Shown: positions 9,080 to 18,381, numbered from the stretch's first letter. The stretch is 37,664 bases of DNA from Deltaproteobacteria bacterium (GCA_013349295.1 DUZW01000030.1:1-37664); one strand, 5' to 3'. A program made the numbers and translations. Notes: a model not told the origin generated them from the letters alone.

Positions 9080-9221
9080 CGCCGTTTCACTGCTGCCGTT
9101 TCACGTAAATTTACTTACTATATTTTATATATACCACGCCCTGTCGGACAGGCGACACGGTTTTCGCAACTATTCAGCTCTGGGAACCATTCAGCAGTGC
9201 GGCTGAAGATTTCCCGATTTT

Positions 9222-11456
9222 CTAGCCATTGCCCAAGGGAAGCTCAACAATGAAACGGGTGCCTTTGGGATCGTTGTCCTTGACCCTGATGTAACCATGA
9301 TGATCCGCCACCACGGTACTGGCAATGGCCAACCCCAAGCCGGTTCCGGTTTTTTTCCTTGAAAAATATGGCTCAAAGAGCCGCAGTTTGTCCTCGTCAC
9401 TGACCCCGGAGCCGTTGTCTCGCACCTCAAGGCTGACCACGTTACGCTCTTCCTCACAGGCAAGAATGATCTCAATCTTGCCCGCATTGGCGGTAGCGGC
9501 CACGGCATTATTGAGAAGGTTGATGAGCACCCGCTTCATCTGCTTGCCGTCAAAAGAAAACACAGGAATCGGCCCCTCCACCCGCAGCCCGAACTGCCTG
9601 TCCTTATGCGCCTCCTGGTAAAGGATAAAAACCTCGTTGGCCATTTCGGCAAGACTGCCCATGGTCTTATGCACCGCAGGCATCCTGGCGAAGCTGGAAA
9701 ATTCGCTGACCAGTTTTTTCAGCTCATCAACCTGATTGATAATGGTTTTGGTGCAGACATCAAAAACCTCCTGGTCCCCGGAGAGCCGATCAAGGTATCT
9801 CTTGCGGAGCCGTTGGGCGGAAAGCTGGATCGGAGTCAGGGGATTCTTTACCTCATGGGCGATCCGCCGCGCCACCTCACGCCAAGCCGCCATCCGCTGC
9901 GCCTTTTCCAACTCGGTGAGGTTATCAAAAACCAGAACCACGCCAAGGGGCTGATTGTTCTCATCTTCCAACCGGGTTACATTCACCCGTAGCGAAAAGG
10001 TCTCATCGCCCACCCTAAGGCGAAGCGGTCTTTCCACGAAAGATTTGCCGCTGCGGTACAATTCGGCGAAAAAACCTTCCAGTACCACACGGTGCTCCGG
10101 TCTAAGAACAGCCTGATACTCTTTGCCCTCAAAAGACCTGCGGTCAATCCGGAGAAGTTCCTCGGCAAACCGGTTGATCGTGGTAATCCGCCCATGTTCA
10201 TCCAGGGAAATAACCCCGGCCGCCACATTTTGCAGAACAATCTCCATGTAACGCCGTCTGGTCTCGGCATCAATATTGCCTTGGCGTAGAGCGGCATTCG
10301 CCTCTTCGAGCTCACTTTTACTGGCAAAAAGATCACTGGTCATCCGGTTGAAGGAATCTACCAAGGTGCCCATCTCGTCGCCCGAGGTCTTTTCCAAAAC
10401 AAAATCCAGTTCACCCTCGGCCACCCGCCGCGTGGCTTCGGCCAGCCTGCCGATGGGGCCGGTCAGACCGCCGGCGATATAAAAGGCGAACCAGATCGCG
10501 CAGAACACGATCAACAGGGTGACGATCAGCAGCATGACCAGCAAACTGGTTTTAATCGGGGCCTTAAGCATCATCAACTGCTTGTAGCCCTCATAACCGG
10601 CGGAGATGGTCTGCATCCGCAGGACCCGTTCTTGAGGAATCAGTAGAGAAACAACCAACACCCCCTGACGGGCGTCGGTTCCGCCGATCCGTACAGGGCT
10701 TACGCCGCGCACCAGCTCCCCCGCCGCCACCGGCTGGATGGTTATCTGTTCCTTATTGTCGGCCAAAGCATTGCGGATCATATTCAGCGGAATTTCAGGA
10801 ACCCCCTCACCGACAATCTCCTGGCGGTAAGCGCGGGCCAGCACCTCCCTTTGCCCCGAGATCACCTCGATTCCGGCCAGCCCATGGGTTTTCATAATGT
10901 CTTGCAGCAAAGGCGCCACATTTTCTCCGGAAATATCCCCGTAACGTTTCGATTCCAATCGTTCCGCGATCAGACGGGCCTGACGGTCAACCTGGTCTTG
11001 CGTTTCCTGGTAGATATTCTTGGCAATGGAGATCGATTCCTCAAGGGATTGGGCCACATTGATATTGAACCAGTAATCCATGCTGGTGGAGACAAATTGC
11101 AGGGAGATAAAAAAAAGCAGCCCGGTTGGGAAAAAAGACATGGAAACGAAGGCGATCACCAGCTTGGAGCGAAGCTTTGTTCCCAGAAAGCGCCGCCGCC
11201 GCTCAAAGACAAGCTGCGCCAGATTGCGGAGGACCAGAAAAACCATCAACAGCAGCAGAAGAACGTTGAAGTTGATGAGCACGAAGATCAGGACATTGCC
11301 GCTGACCGGAAAGGGAATGGCTCCCAGCTGCACGATCCTGGTTTCAAAATAGGTCAGCAGGGGGATCAGAACAAGACAGGCAAGAATGATCAGGCGAATG
11401 CGCTTTTTTCGCCGCCGGCGGTCCCGCCCGAGAACATCCTCGTGGATGGCATCCAT
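9222..11456 (-). CDS. NtrY-like membrane sensor histidine kinase
   Basis: About 744 aa from ATG 11456. Three N-terminal membrane segments (roughly residues 20-42, 54-78, 95-118), an extracytoplasmic region, and a fourth segment near 300-325. Then HAMP, PAS (LQNVAAGVISLDEHGRITTIN), HisKA with the phospho-His in RRIAHEVKNPLTPIQ (about H534), and HATPase with DNGSGV and GTGLGLAI. This is the NtrY architecture, and the NtrX-like regulator follows. The start is uncertain: ATG 11537 would add a Cys-rich 27-residue N-terminus, and neither ATG has a strong Shine-Dalgarno. It lies downstream of a DUF4390 gene, a neighbour of NtrY-type kinases in deltaproteobacteria as I recall. The signal sensed is unknown. 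Confidence 0.88.
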   Translation of the reverse strand: MDAIHEDVLGRDRRRRKKRIRLIILACLVLIPLLTYFETRIVQLGAIPFPVSGNVLIFVLINFNVLLLLLMVFLVLRNLAQLVFERRRRFLGTKLRSKLVIAFVSMSFFPTGLLFFISLQFVSTSMDYWFNINVAQSLEESISIAKNIYQETQDQVDRQARLIAERLESKRYGDISGENVAPLLQDIMKTHGLAGIEVISGQREVLARAYRQEIVGEGVPEIPLNMIRNALADNKEQITIQPVAAGELVRGVSPVRIGGTDARQGVLVVSLLIPQERVLRMQTISAGYEGYKQLMMLKAPIKTSLLVMLLIVTLLIVFCAIWFAFYIAGGLTGPIGRLAEATRRVAEGELDFVLEKTSGDEMGTLVDSFNRMTSDLFASKSELEEANAALRQGNIDAETRRRYMEIVLQNVAAGVISLDEHGRITTINRFAEELLRIDRRSFEGKEYQAVLRPEHRVVLEGFFAELYRSGKSFVERPLRLRVGDETFSLRVNVTRLEDENNQPLGVVLVFDNLTELEKAQRMAAWREVARRIAHEVKNPLTPIQLSAQRLRKRYLDRLSGDQEVFDVCTKTIINQVDELKKLVSEFSSFARMPAVHKTMGSLAEMANEVFILYQEAHKDRQFGLRVEGPIPVFSFDGKQMKRVLINLLNNAVAATANAGKIEIILACEEERNVVSLEVRDNGSGVSDEDKLRLFEPYFSRKKTGTGLGLAIASTVVADHHGYIRVKDNDPKGTRFIVELPLGNG

Positions 11457-11560
11457 GCTAGGCCGTCGTGGCAAAACGATCTTGCCTTCTGATTTGCAAA
11501 AACGGCATAAAGCGCTGTAAGGAAACAATCCGCACATCCACTTTCATTCTGTAACGGCTC

Positions 11561-12142
11561 CTAATACCTGAATTCCACAGTGTACCAGTCGGTTTCAAAA
11601 TCCCAGAGGCTCCAGAAAGGAATCACATAGTGAAAATAGAGCGGCAGAGTTTTTTCCGCAAGTCTCGCTTTCACCTTGAGCTGATATCCCGCCTCCGGGA
11701 GCAGGATCTTCAGCGGCAGTATCGTAAGACCATTGAGCTGGGCCATGACCTTTTTCGCCTCGGCCAGCGATTTGGTGCGAAACGTCTGACCGGGCAGCTC
11801 CGCACGGACAATGCTGTACTCCTCTTTCAGGGTATCGAAGCTCAGGGTATGCTCAAACTTCAGGGAAACAAGCTCCTGATTCACCCACATGCGCTTGCGT
11901 TCCAGCTTCACATAGAAACTGAAGGCGACCGGGATGCCGTTTTTGATCCCTTCCTCCATTTGCTTGGTAAAGGCATTGTTGACCGTCATAAACAAAAGCA
12001 AATCCGTACTGGAATTGGTAACAATCAACTCCTCGATGGTCGCGTTCTGGGCATGGGCGAACTGCCCGCCGCCCCAAACAAAGGCCAGGGCGAGCAAGAA
12101 AGAAGAAAACCCGCGAAATATTCTTTTGCTGGATAGTGTCAA
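11561..12142 (-). CDS. DUF4390 family exported protein
   Basis: 193-aa protein with an N-terminal signal peptide (KRIF then hydrophobic run ending GGGQFAHAQN) and a periplasmic DUF4390-like domain (segments LLFMTVNNAFTKQMEEGI, YFHYVIPFWSL, TDWYTVEFRY). Function unknown; the family sits next to NtrY-type kinases, and here the kinase gene begins 105 bp downstream (24 bp if the upstream ATG is used). The only upstream start in frame is TTG at 12142, because a TGA lies two codons before it. There is no Shine-Dalgarno, and the start abuts a heptamer repeat, so the repeat may have replaced the native ribosome-binding region. Confidence 0.8.
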   Translation of the reverse strand: MTLSSKRIFRGFSSFLLALAFVWGGGQFAHAQNATIEELIVTNSSTDLLLFMTVNNAFTKQMEEGIKNGIPVAFSFYVKLERKRMWVNQELVSLKFEHTLSFDTLKEEYSIVRAELPGQTFRTKSLAEAKKVMAQLNGLTILPLKILLPEAGYQLKVKARLAEKTLPLYFHYVIPFWSLWDFETDWYTVEFRY

Positions 12143-12203
12143 AGGTCAAAGGCCAAAGGTCAAAGGTCAAAGGTTAAAGGTCAACGGTAAAAGGTTACAG
12201 GAC
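12141..12203. repeat. tandem heptamer array, AAAGGTN units
   Basis: Nine consecutive 7-nt units read on the plus strand: AAAGGTC, AAAGGCC, AAAGGTC, AAAGGTC, AAAGGTT, AAAGGTC, AACGGTA, AAAGGTT, ACAGGAC. The array fills most of the gap between hflX and the DUF4390 gene. Related units recur at 22441-22507. Confidence 0.85.
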
Positions 12204-12221
12204 AAAAAAACTGGTTTAATT

Positions 12222-13946
12222 TTAAACAGTAAGCCTTTCTCCTTTCCCCTCTCCTCTCTTCTGCCATTTTTTCAGGACCAGGCTCCTGGCCCTGTCCAGA
12301 AACGGAGCAAAGGTTGCGGCATCGCGGGCGCTTAAGGCTACCGCCTCATGGAGCCGCAACTGTTCGGCAACAACCTCCGGTTCCACCAGATCAATCTTGT
12401 TAAAAACCTTGAGACAGGGAATGGCATCAAGCTCAAGCTCCCGCAGCAACTCCTCCACCACCTGGATATGGTCGGCGCAGCGTGGATTACTGAGGTCGAT
12501 TACATGCACAAGCACATCGGCCTCGTGCAGTTCTTCCAAGGTCGCCTTGAAAGCCTTGAGCAATTCCTCCGGAAGATTGCGGATAAAGCCAACCGTATCC
12601 GTGATAATGACTTCCACGTCCTCTGGGAAACGAAGCCGTCGGCTGGTCGGGTCCAGGGTGGCGAACAGCTTGTCCTCCGCGACAATGGCGCTGTTCGTCA
12701 AGGTATTAAGCAGGGTCGACTTGCCGGCATTGGTATAGCCGACCAGCGAGAGAACCGGCAAGTCCTTTTTGCGGCGCCGCGAGCGTCGCTGCTCCCGCTC
12801 GCGACCGACCTCCTTCAGTTTTTTGGCCAACTTGCTCAACCGGTCATTGATCCGCCGGCGGTCCACCTCAAGACGGGTTTCACCGGGACCACGACCGCCG
12901 ATGCCGCCGGTGAGCCGGGACAGAGCATCATCCCTGGTGGTCAACCGGGGCAACATGTATTTGAGCTGGGCCATCTCGATCTGCAGCTTGCCTTCCCGGC
13001 TCAAGGCGCGCCTGGCAAAGATATCAAGGATCAACTGGGTCCGGTCGATGACCCTCAGTTCGGTGTGATCGGTGATCGACCGCACCTGGGAAGGGTTCAG
13101 CTCCTGATCAAAGATCAACAGATTGGCGTTGAGCCTCAGCGCCGTAAGCATGATCTCGCCCAGCTTGCCCTTGCCCAGAATCAAGCGGGGGTTGATCTTT
13201 TCCCGCCGCTGCACCACGGTATCAAGAATGATCACCTCGGCGGAGCGCGCCAAATCGACCAACTCGTCCATGGACTCCTGGGCCTTGGCCTTGGACAGCG
13301 GGGTCACGCTGATCAGGATCGCCCGGTCCCTACCGGAATCAATCTCCCGTACCGGCCTGGCCTTGGCAAAATCATCTTCAAGCGCGGCGATGAATTCCCG
13401 ACAAGAGCGGGCCTGCTGACTGGGAATCTCCGGAGGAAGCAAGATCCAGTTTCGCCCATCCACCGCCTGGGGCACCAGATGGGCGGAATAAAGTCGCGTT
13501 GCCGCCCCCTGCTCCATCTTCACCACGGTCATCATATCCAACCGCAGGAAAAGCAGGTCCATCAGATCGTCTTCGCTGATATCCTCGCCGGCAAGATGGG
13601 TATGCACACAGCGCAACCCCTTGAGCCGCCCGCCGGAAACCCGAAACTGCTTCAGCGCCGGGATCATGATGGATCGGTGGTCGCCGACCATGACCGCCTC
13701 CACCTGCCCGGACCGGCTGATCAACACCCCGACCTGCCGCCCGAGTTCAAAGGCAACCGTGCACAGCTCTTTAGCCAGCTCAGGGCTTACAACCATATCC
13801 GGGGAAACCCGACGTCCGGCAATACGCTCAAGCCCTTTCATCTGGGCGGTTTTTAAACCGCCGGTATTGCCGGTTATCGTGCTGATGGCCGTGTCTCCGG
13901 AAAAAACCTGCTCAACATAACTGATCTCAAGACAAGGTGCTTGCAC
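12222..13946 (-). CDS. hflX: GTPase HflX with long N-terminal region
   Basis: Ribosome-associated GTPase that splits or rescues stalled ribosomes. The 574-aa product is longer than E. coli HflX (about 426) through an N-terminal extension of about 170 residues. The HflX domain contains GGIGGRGPGETRLE, a coiled-coil of RRRINDRLSKLAKKLKE, then G-domain motifs GYTNAGKST (G1), DTVGF (G3) and NKID (G4). The start is uncertain: GTG 13946 lies 11 bp from the end of a palindromic repeat; the next ATG is at 13841 (MKGLERIAGRRV) and would drop the conserved ITGNTGGLK lead-in. It lies downstream of selB, separated by the repeat element. Confidence 0.93.
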   Translation of the reverse strand: MQAPCLEISYVEQVFSGDTAISTITGNTGGLKTAQMKGLERIAGRRVSPDMVVSPELAKELCTVAFELGRQVGVLISRSGQVEAVMVGDHRSIMIPALKQFRVSGGRLKGLRCVHTHLAGEDISEDDLMDLLFLRLDMMTVVKMEQGAATRLYSAHLVPQAVDGRNWILLPPEIPSQQARSCREFIAALEDDFAKARPVREIDSGRDRAILISVTPLSKAKAQESMDELVDLARSAEVIILDTVVQRREKINPRLILGKGKLGEIMLTALRLNANLLIFDQELNPSQVRSITDHTELRVIDRTQLILDIFARRALSREGKLQIEMAQLKYMLPRLTTRDDALSRLTGGIGGRGPGETRLEVDRRRINDRLSKLAKKLKEVGREREQRRSRRRKKDLPVLSLVGYTNAGKSTLLNTLTNSAIVAEDKLFATLDPTSRRLRFPEDVEVIITDTVGFIRNLPEELLKAFKATLEELHEADVLVHVIDLSNPRCADHIQVVEELLRELELDAIPCLKVFNKIDLVEPEVVAEQLRLHEAVALSARDAATFAPFLDRARSLVLKKWQKRGEGKGERLTV

Positions 13947-13956
13947 CCACCCCTGG

Positions 13957-14062
13957 AAGCGGTTGCAGGGCGGTGCAGATGCGCGAAAGAGGCCTGTCCG
14001 CTATGCATACAGTATGCGGACCAGGCCGATGACAAAGCAGATGTGCCGGCCTGCAACCGCTT
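13957..14062 (-). repeat. palindromic intergenic repeat, copy C
   Basis: 106 bp between selB and hflX. The outer stem is perfect over 13 bp (AAGCGGTTGCAGG with CCTGCAACCGCTT). Read on the minus strand it holds the conserved segments ATCTGCTTTGTCATCGG and CCTCTTTCGCGCATCTG around an inner stem GGCCTG..TCCGC / GCGGA..AGGCC. Two related copies lie at 26408-26512 and 29156-29263. Confidence 0.9.
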
Positions 14063-14067
14063 ACTGC

Positions 14068-15987
14068 TCAACTGCTCCGCTCCCTAAGTAAACGCCGATC
14101 ACCAACCCGGATAGTCACCTTGATTCTATCAAAATACTCCAGCAGAGGGATGGAAAATTTCCTGGTCAGGCCGGTGAGATTTTTAAAACGCGGCGCGTCG
14201 ATCTCCCCTTCTTTTCTGATAAAGGCCACCAGTTGTTCCTGCAGGTTCGCCAGGGCCCTGCCCTGAAAATAGAGTTCCTCGCTGATCTTGACCAGAACCT
14301 GCTCCCGAACCAAAAGATCAAGAACCTCGCGCACCAAGGGGGCGGGATATTTAGCAAACCGTTCCTGCACCTCGCGGACAGTAGGCGGGGTCAGCCCGGC
14401 CTCACCGTATAATATCTCCATTTCCTTACGGATATCCTGGGCATCCGCCTTGAGAGAAACCTGATGGCTCGCCAGCCTGACCACGGATTCATCGACAACA
14501 ATAACGCCCTGCTTGACAAGGGTGTTGAGCAGCAACTGAAAGAGCCTCTGATCCAGATCGCCATGCAGACGGGAACGCAGCTCCTCCTTGGAGAGACCCG
14601 GCTTCATCGAATTGTCCCGGTGAAAATCAGCCAGAATCTTCTGGAGCGAGCCGCTCAAGGCGTCGAAGGTTTCCGCTGCGACCATGCGCTGCCTGTCCGA
14701 ATCCACCATGATAATCTTTCTGCTGGAGATGGGGCTTTCGAGCAGTTTCTTGAAACGTTTGCCGAACTGGCCCATCTTGACACAGAGCGTCTCAAAGGTG
14801 AGCCCGGCAACCCCGGCCTCCCTAAGATGCAAGAGGGAAATATCCTCGGCATTACCTGCCTGATACAGGGCAAAAACCTCGCTGTTTATCTCCCTGAATC
14901 GCCGCCGCTTGGGCGGAGAAGCGTTCCAAATACCGCCGCCGCCGATGGTGGCCACCGGCGAATAACTCCGCACCACATACCGGTCCCCCGGCCAGGCGCC
15001 GAATGGCTCCTCAAGCAGGATCTGAACGTTGGCCCGGCTGCCGGGGAGAAGCTCTTCATCCTCCAGCAGCACGAGACGCGCAAAGATCTCGGCGGTGCCG
15101 ATATGCACCCGTACCCTGCTTCTGTTTTTAAGGGGTTTGGCGTTACCGGAAAGATAAAAAAAATCGGCGTCCAGCAGATAGGAGGGGGCAAGAGTCCCCG
15201 GGGTGGCAAGCATGTCGCCCCGGGCGATCATCTCGGTGTCCAACCCCTGGATATTGATGGCGGTGCGCTTGCCTGCCTCGACCAAGGAGACATCCTGGCC
15301 ATGCACCTGGATGCCGCGGATCTTGGCGGTATGCCCCTGGGGATAGACGGTGATATCCTCGCCCGTCCCGATCCTGCCCGAGATGGAGGTGCCGGTGACC
15401 ACCACCCCGAAGCCCTTCATGCTGAAGACCCGATCCACCGGCAGGCGGAACGGGCCATGGGCCTCGGAAAACTCGCTGCCGCGCACCAGGGTGTCGAGAA
15501 CCTCCCGAACCTCGGCGATGCCCTCGCCGGTGGTGGAAGAAACCGCGACCATGGGGGCGCCTTCGAGAAAGCTGCCTGCCAGGAACTGGCGGACATCCTC
15601 CCGCACCAGCTCCAGCCACTCCGCATCCACCATGTCCTTCTTGGTGAGGATCACCAGCCCGCGCTTCACCCCCAGCAAGCGGCAGATCTCGAAATGCTCC
15701 CTGGTCTGGGGCATGACCCCCTCGTCAGCCGCGATGACAAAGGCGAGAAGATCGATGCCGGTGGCGCCGGCCACCATATTTTTCACAAAACGCTCGTGGC
15801 CGGGAACATCGATGATGCCGAGGCGATGGCCGCAGGGCAGATCAAGAAAGGCAAAACCAAGCTCGATGGTGATGCCCCGTTTCTTCTCTTCCTTGAGCCG
15901 GTCGGTGTCGATGCCGGTAAGGGCCTTGACCAGACTGGTCTTACCATGATCCACATGGCCGGCCGTGCCGAGGACAATCTCCCGCAT
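14068..15987 (-). CDS. selB: selenocysteine-specific elongation factor SelB
   Basis: EF-Tu paralogue that carries Sec-tRNA to UGA codons marked by a SECIS hairpin. The 639-aa product has G1 GHVDHGKT (10-17), the effector region RGITIELGFA, G3 DVPGHERF and G4 TKKD. EF-Tu-like domains 2-3 and the SelB extra domain follow, and winged-helix repeats (about residues 400-639) for SECIS binding end the protein. ATG 15987. It sits 3 bp downstream of the MBL-fold gene, in an apparent mrp-MBL-selB operon. A selenoprotein gene is 5 kb away in this window. selA, selC and selD are not in the window. Confidence 0.96.
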   Translation of the reverse strand: MREIVLGTAGHVDHGKTSLVKALTGIDTDRLKEEKKRGITIELGFAFLDLPCGHRLGIIDVPGHERFVKNMVAGATGIDLLAFVIAADEGVMPQTREHFEICRLLGVKRGLVILTKKDMVDAEWLELVREDVRQFLAGSFLEGAPMVAVSSTTGEGIAEVREVLDTLVRGSEFSEAHGPFRLPVDRVFSMKGFGVVVTGTSISGRIGTGEDITVYPQGHTAKIRGIQVHGQDVSLVEAGKRTAINIQGLDTEMIARGDMLATPGTLAPSYLLDADFFYLSGNAKPLKNRSRVRVHIGTAEIFARLVLLEDEELLPGSRANVQILLEEPFGAWPGDRYVVRSYSPVATIGGGGIWNASPPKRRRFREINSEVFALYQAGNAEDISLLHLREAGVAGLTFETLCVKMGQFGKRFKKLLESPISSRKIIMVDSDRQRMVAAETFDALSGSLQKILADFHRDNSMKPGLSKEELRSRLHGDLDQRLFQLLLNTLVKQGVIVVDESVVRLASHQVSLKADAQDIRKEMEILYGEAGLTPPTVREVQERFAKYPAPLVREVLDLLVREQVLVKISEELYFQGRALANLQEQLVAFIRKEGEIDAPRFKNLTGLTRKFSIPLLEYFDRIKVTIRVGDRRLLRERSS

Positions 15988-15990
15988 CTG

Positions 15991-16629
15991 CTACCAGTTC
16001 CCTTTCAGGTAAGGATTGTTGCGAGCTTCTTCACCCACGGTGGATCTGGCCCCCCCATACCCATGCCCAGGCCAGACCACGGTCTCGTCAGGCAGGGTCA
16101 GGATCTTTTCATTGATGGAAGCAAGCATCAGCTTGGTGTCGCCACCGGGAAAATCGGTGCGCCCCAGGCCGTCGACAAAAAGGGTGTCACCGGTGAAAAG
16201 ATGGGGGGCCGCATAGAGACAGATCCCGCCGGGGGTATGCCCAGGCGTATGGAGTACCGTAAGGATGAGCTTGCCGATGACGATCTCCTCGCCATCGGTA
16301 ACGGTCCTGTCCACCGGCGGAGAAAAAGGAAGACCGAGCATGGAGAAATAATCAATGATCTCCGGCCTGGCAAAAAACTCGGCATCCGCCGCGTGCATGA
16401 GGATAGGCGCCCCGGTGGCTTTCTGGATCATCCCGTTGCCGCAGACATGATCCGGATGGCCGTGAGTGCAGAGAATCGCCTCAACGCTGAGCCCCTCTGC
16501 CCGGCAGAGGGCAAGAATCCGCTCCTCGTTGCCGCCGGGATCGATGATCCCGCACTTCTTAGTTTCCTCGCAGCCCACCACATAGCAGCACACAGCCATG
16601 GAGCCGACGGTCAGCTGTTTTACGATCAT
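15991..16629 (-). CDS. MBL-fold (glyoxalase II-like) metallo-hydrolase
   Basis: 212-aa metallo-beta-lactamase fold protein, likely a thioester hydrolase or related hydrolase; substrate unknown. The metal motif is THGHPDH (H56, H58, D60, H61). Further ligands are H in HTPGHTPG, D in FTGDTLF and H in WPGHGYG. Extra cysteines near the N-terminus (MAVCCYVVGCEETKKCG) are unusual but not a known motif. It lies between mrp (11 bp upstream) and selB (3 bp downstream). Confidence 0.88.
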   Translation of the reverse strand: MIVKQLTVGSMAVCCYVVGCEETKKCGIIDPGGNEERILALCRAEGLSVEAILCTHGHPDHVCGNGMIQKATGAPILMHAADAEFFARPEIIDYFSMLGLPFSPPVDRTVTDGEEIVIGKLILTVLHTPGHTPGGICLYAAPHLFTGDTLFVDGLGRTDFPGGDTKLMLASINEKILTLPDETVVWPGHGYGGARSTVGEEARNNPYLKGNW

Positions 16630-16640
16630 ATCCCGGCCCC

Positions 16641-17603
16641 TTAGCAGTCACAGGTGTTTGGGTTGCAGGGCCCGGTGCCGCAGCCGCAACTCGACTCAGC
16701 CCTGGCCATGGGAATGGAAATAGCCACGGTTTGCACGGGCAACTCTTTCTCGACCTTGGCCAGAAACGATTCAAACGCCTGGATAGCCGGGCTCGTACCC
16801 CCGGAAGAGAGATAGGGCTTGCCGTCATCCCCGGCGATAACCACCCTGGGATCAACAGGAATCCTGCCCAGGAAAGGAACGGAAAACTCACGAGCCAGCT
16901 GCTCGCCGCCGCCGGTCTTGAAGATATCCACCTGCTTGTCGCAATGCGGGCAGATAAAGCCGCTCATGTTTTCCACGATCCCGACGATCTTCATGGAAAC
17001 GTGTTTGCAAAAATTGATGGACTTGCGCACATCGGCCAGGGCGATATTCTGGGGGGTGGTCACGACCAGGGCCTTGGCGTCCTTGATGGTGTGGGCTACG
17101 GTCATGGGCTCATCCCCGGTGCCCGGAGGAGCATCGATGACCAAATAGTCAAGATCACCCCAGGCCACATCCGCGATAAACTGGCGGATTGCCTGATTCT
17201 TTAAGGGACCACGCCAGATGACGGGATCATCCCGGTTCTCCATCATGCTCTCAAGCGAGATGACCTTGAGCTTGTCATTGTATTGCAGGGGGGGCATCTT
17301 GCCGTCCTTGGTCAGCTCTCCGTCCATCCGGCCAGGCATGCCGAGCATGCGGACAATATCCGGGCCGTGAAGATCAACATCCATGAGGCCGACCTTGTAT
17401 CCCTTACCGGCCAGCCCGAGAGCCAGATTCACCGATACGGTGCTTTTGCCGACCCCACCCTTACCGCTCATCACCAGGATCTTGTTTTTGATCCGATCGA
17501 GAGAGGCGGCAATTGCCGTATTCTGCTGAGCCACCGCCGCGTCGGCAGAGCCGCAGCCACTTGCTTTTTTACTGCCACAGGTTCCACTGCTGCACTTCGA
17601 CAT
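16641..17603 (-). CDS. Mrp/NBP35-family P-loop ATPase, Fe-S carrier
   Basis: Cytosolic iron-sulfur cluster carrier or scaffold of the Mrp/ApbC family. The 320-aa product has an N-terminal Cys-rich stretch (C4, C9, C17), a deviant Walker A SGKGGVGKS (46-54), MDVDLHGPD, VIDAPPGTGDEP and the cluster-binding pair CPHC in GFICPHCDKQ. The C-terminus ends in SSCGCGTGPCNPNTCDC, a five-Cys tail not found in short Mrp proteins. ATG 17603 has GGAGG 6 nt upstream; frame extends upstream but without support. First gene of the mrp-MBL-selB run. Together with the HesB-like selenoprotein it suggests investment in Fe-S handling. Confidence 0.92.
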   Translation of the reverse strand: MSKCSSGTCGSKKASGCGSADAAVAQQNTAIAASLDRIKNKILVMSGKGGVGKSTVSVNLALGLAGKGYKVGLMDVDLHGPDIVRMLGMPGRMDGELTKDGKMPPLQYNDKLKVISLESMMENRDDPVIWRGPLKNQAIRQFIADVAWGDLDYLVIDAPPGTGDEPMTVAHTIKDAKALVVTTPQNIALADVRKSINFCKHVSMKIVGIVENMSGFICPHCDKQVDIFKTGGGEQLAREFSVPFLGRIPVDPRVVIAGDDGKPYLSSGGTSPAIQAFESFLAKVEKELPVQTVAISIPMARAESSCGCGTGPCNPNTCDC

Positions 17604-17660
17604 GACGCACCTCCAATAATATAAAAAATCAAAGAATGAACGAATTCGGGGAAACTTTAT

Positions 17661-17689
17661 CTTATACCGTAAAATCGGGAGGTTTGAAA
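17661..17689 (-). promoter_or_regulatory. possible promoter for mrp-MBL-selB
   Basis: TATAAG as -10 (complement of 17661-17666), 17-bp spacer, weak -35 TTTCAA (complement of 17684-17689). It lies about 60 bp before the mrp start. Visual match only. Confidence 0.4.
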
Positions 17690-17742
17690 GGCAAAAGCCC
17701 GGAGGTATCCCGTAAGCGCCAAGGCTTTTTGCCGACAATCCC

Positions 17743-17769
17743 AAAAAAAAGGCTGCCCAAAGGCAGCCT
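17743..17769 (-). terminator. Rho-independent terminator after the CheX-like gene
   Basis: 8-bp stem AGGCTGCC/GGCAGCCT (17750-17757 with 17762-17769), 4-nt loop, then a run of T on the minus strand (complement of 17743-17750). It isolates the CheX-like gene from mrp. Confidence 0.9.
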
Positions 17770-17799
17770 GTTAAGCGGATCAACCGGAGGAGCAAACGA

Positions 17800-18333
17800 T
17801 TACAGGGTGATAAACTCCGTCCGCTCCAAGGCCATTTCCATATAAAACCGATGGGTCTCAAGGCTGAACACCAGCCGGCGATTGTCCTGAAAATCGAGAT
17901 CCGGGGTAAGGGTAATAGCAGTGTTCAGAGACAAGGCCTTGGGCTGACCGATATAAGAGGTGAGATCAAACTTGCTTTCCACCATCTGCATGGCCTTGCC
18001 CATGAACTGGTTGGTCATCTCCCCCATGGTGTCAACCACCTCGGCAGAGGTCGAATCCTGGGCCAGATCATTCTCCGTCATCCCCATGGCAAGCATGTAA
18101 CTCCGATAGAGCTCCATGGCGGCACCTGCGGAAAAATTCACAACCACCAAGCCGTTATAGTCGCCGGTAAACTGAACAAAACAGCCGATTTCCGGCCGCA
18201 GACTCACCTTGGGAATCACTTGCACCGTCTTTGAATACTTGATGGACTTTTTGGTGCTCTTATCCAGGGTCTTCTTGACTGCCTGACAAAAAATCTCAGC
18301 GATGATATCAATAGTTGCCTGTTGTTCGCTCAT
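17800..18333 (-). CDS. CheX-like (DUF3334-type) protein
   Basis: 177-aa cytosolic protein resembling the CheC/CheX/FliY fold, whose active members dephosphorylate CheY. The signature-like helix GEMTNQFMGKAMQ (E and N spaced as in CheX) lies mid-protein, within a domain with VQFTGDYNGLVVVNFS before it. ATG 18333 has GAGAGGA 5 nt upstream. It is monocistronic, with its own terminator and no chemotaxis genes nearby, so phosphatase activity on a specific regulator is inference. Confidence 0.7.
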   Translation of the reverse strand: MSEQQATIDIIAEIFCQAVKKTLDKSTKKSIKYSKTVQVIPKVSLRPEIGCFVQFTGDYNGLVVVNFSAGAAMELYRSYMLAMGMTENDLAQDSTSAEVVDTMGEMTNQFMGKAMQMVESKFDLTSYIGQPKALSLNTAITLTPDLDFQDNRRLVFSLETHRFYMEMALERTEFITL

Positions 18334-18381
18334 AACGATCCTCTCCAATGGCCAAGGCCCCAAAATCCCTTATTATAACTG

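Noticed and set aside
12141..12203. CRISPR-like array
   Set aside because: Units are 7 nt, contiguous and without spacers; no cas genes.
14464..16644. 726-codon plus-strand frame opposite selB and the MBL gene
   Set aside because: Spans two genuine minus-strand genes, His/Gly/Asp-rich as expected for an antisense shadow, no start signal.
17604..17861. N-terminal extension of the mrp frame
   Set aside because: ATG 17603 has an ideal Shine-Dalgarno, and the extension crosses the CheX-like gene's terminator.
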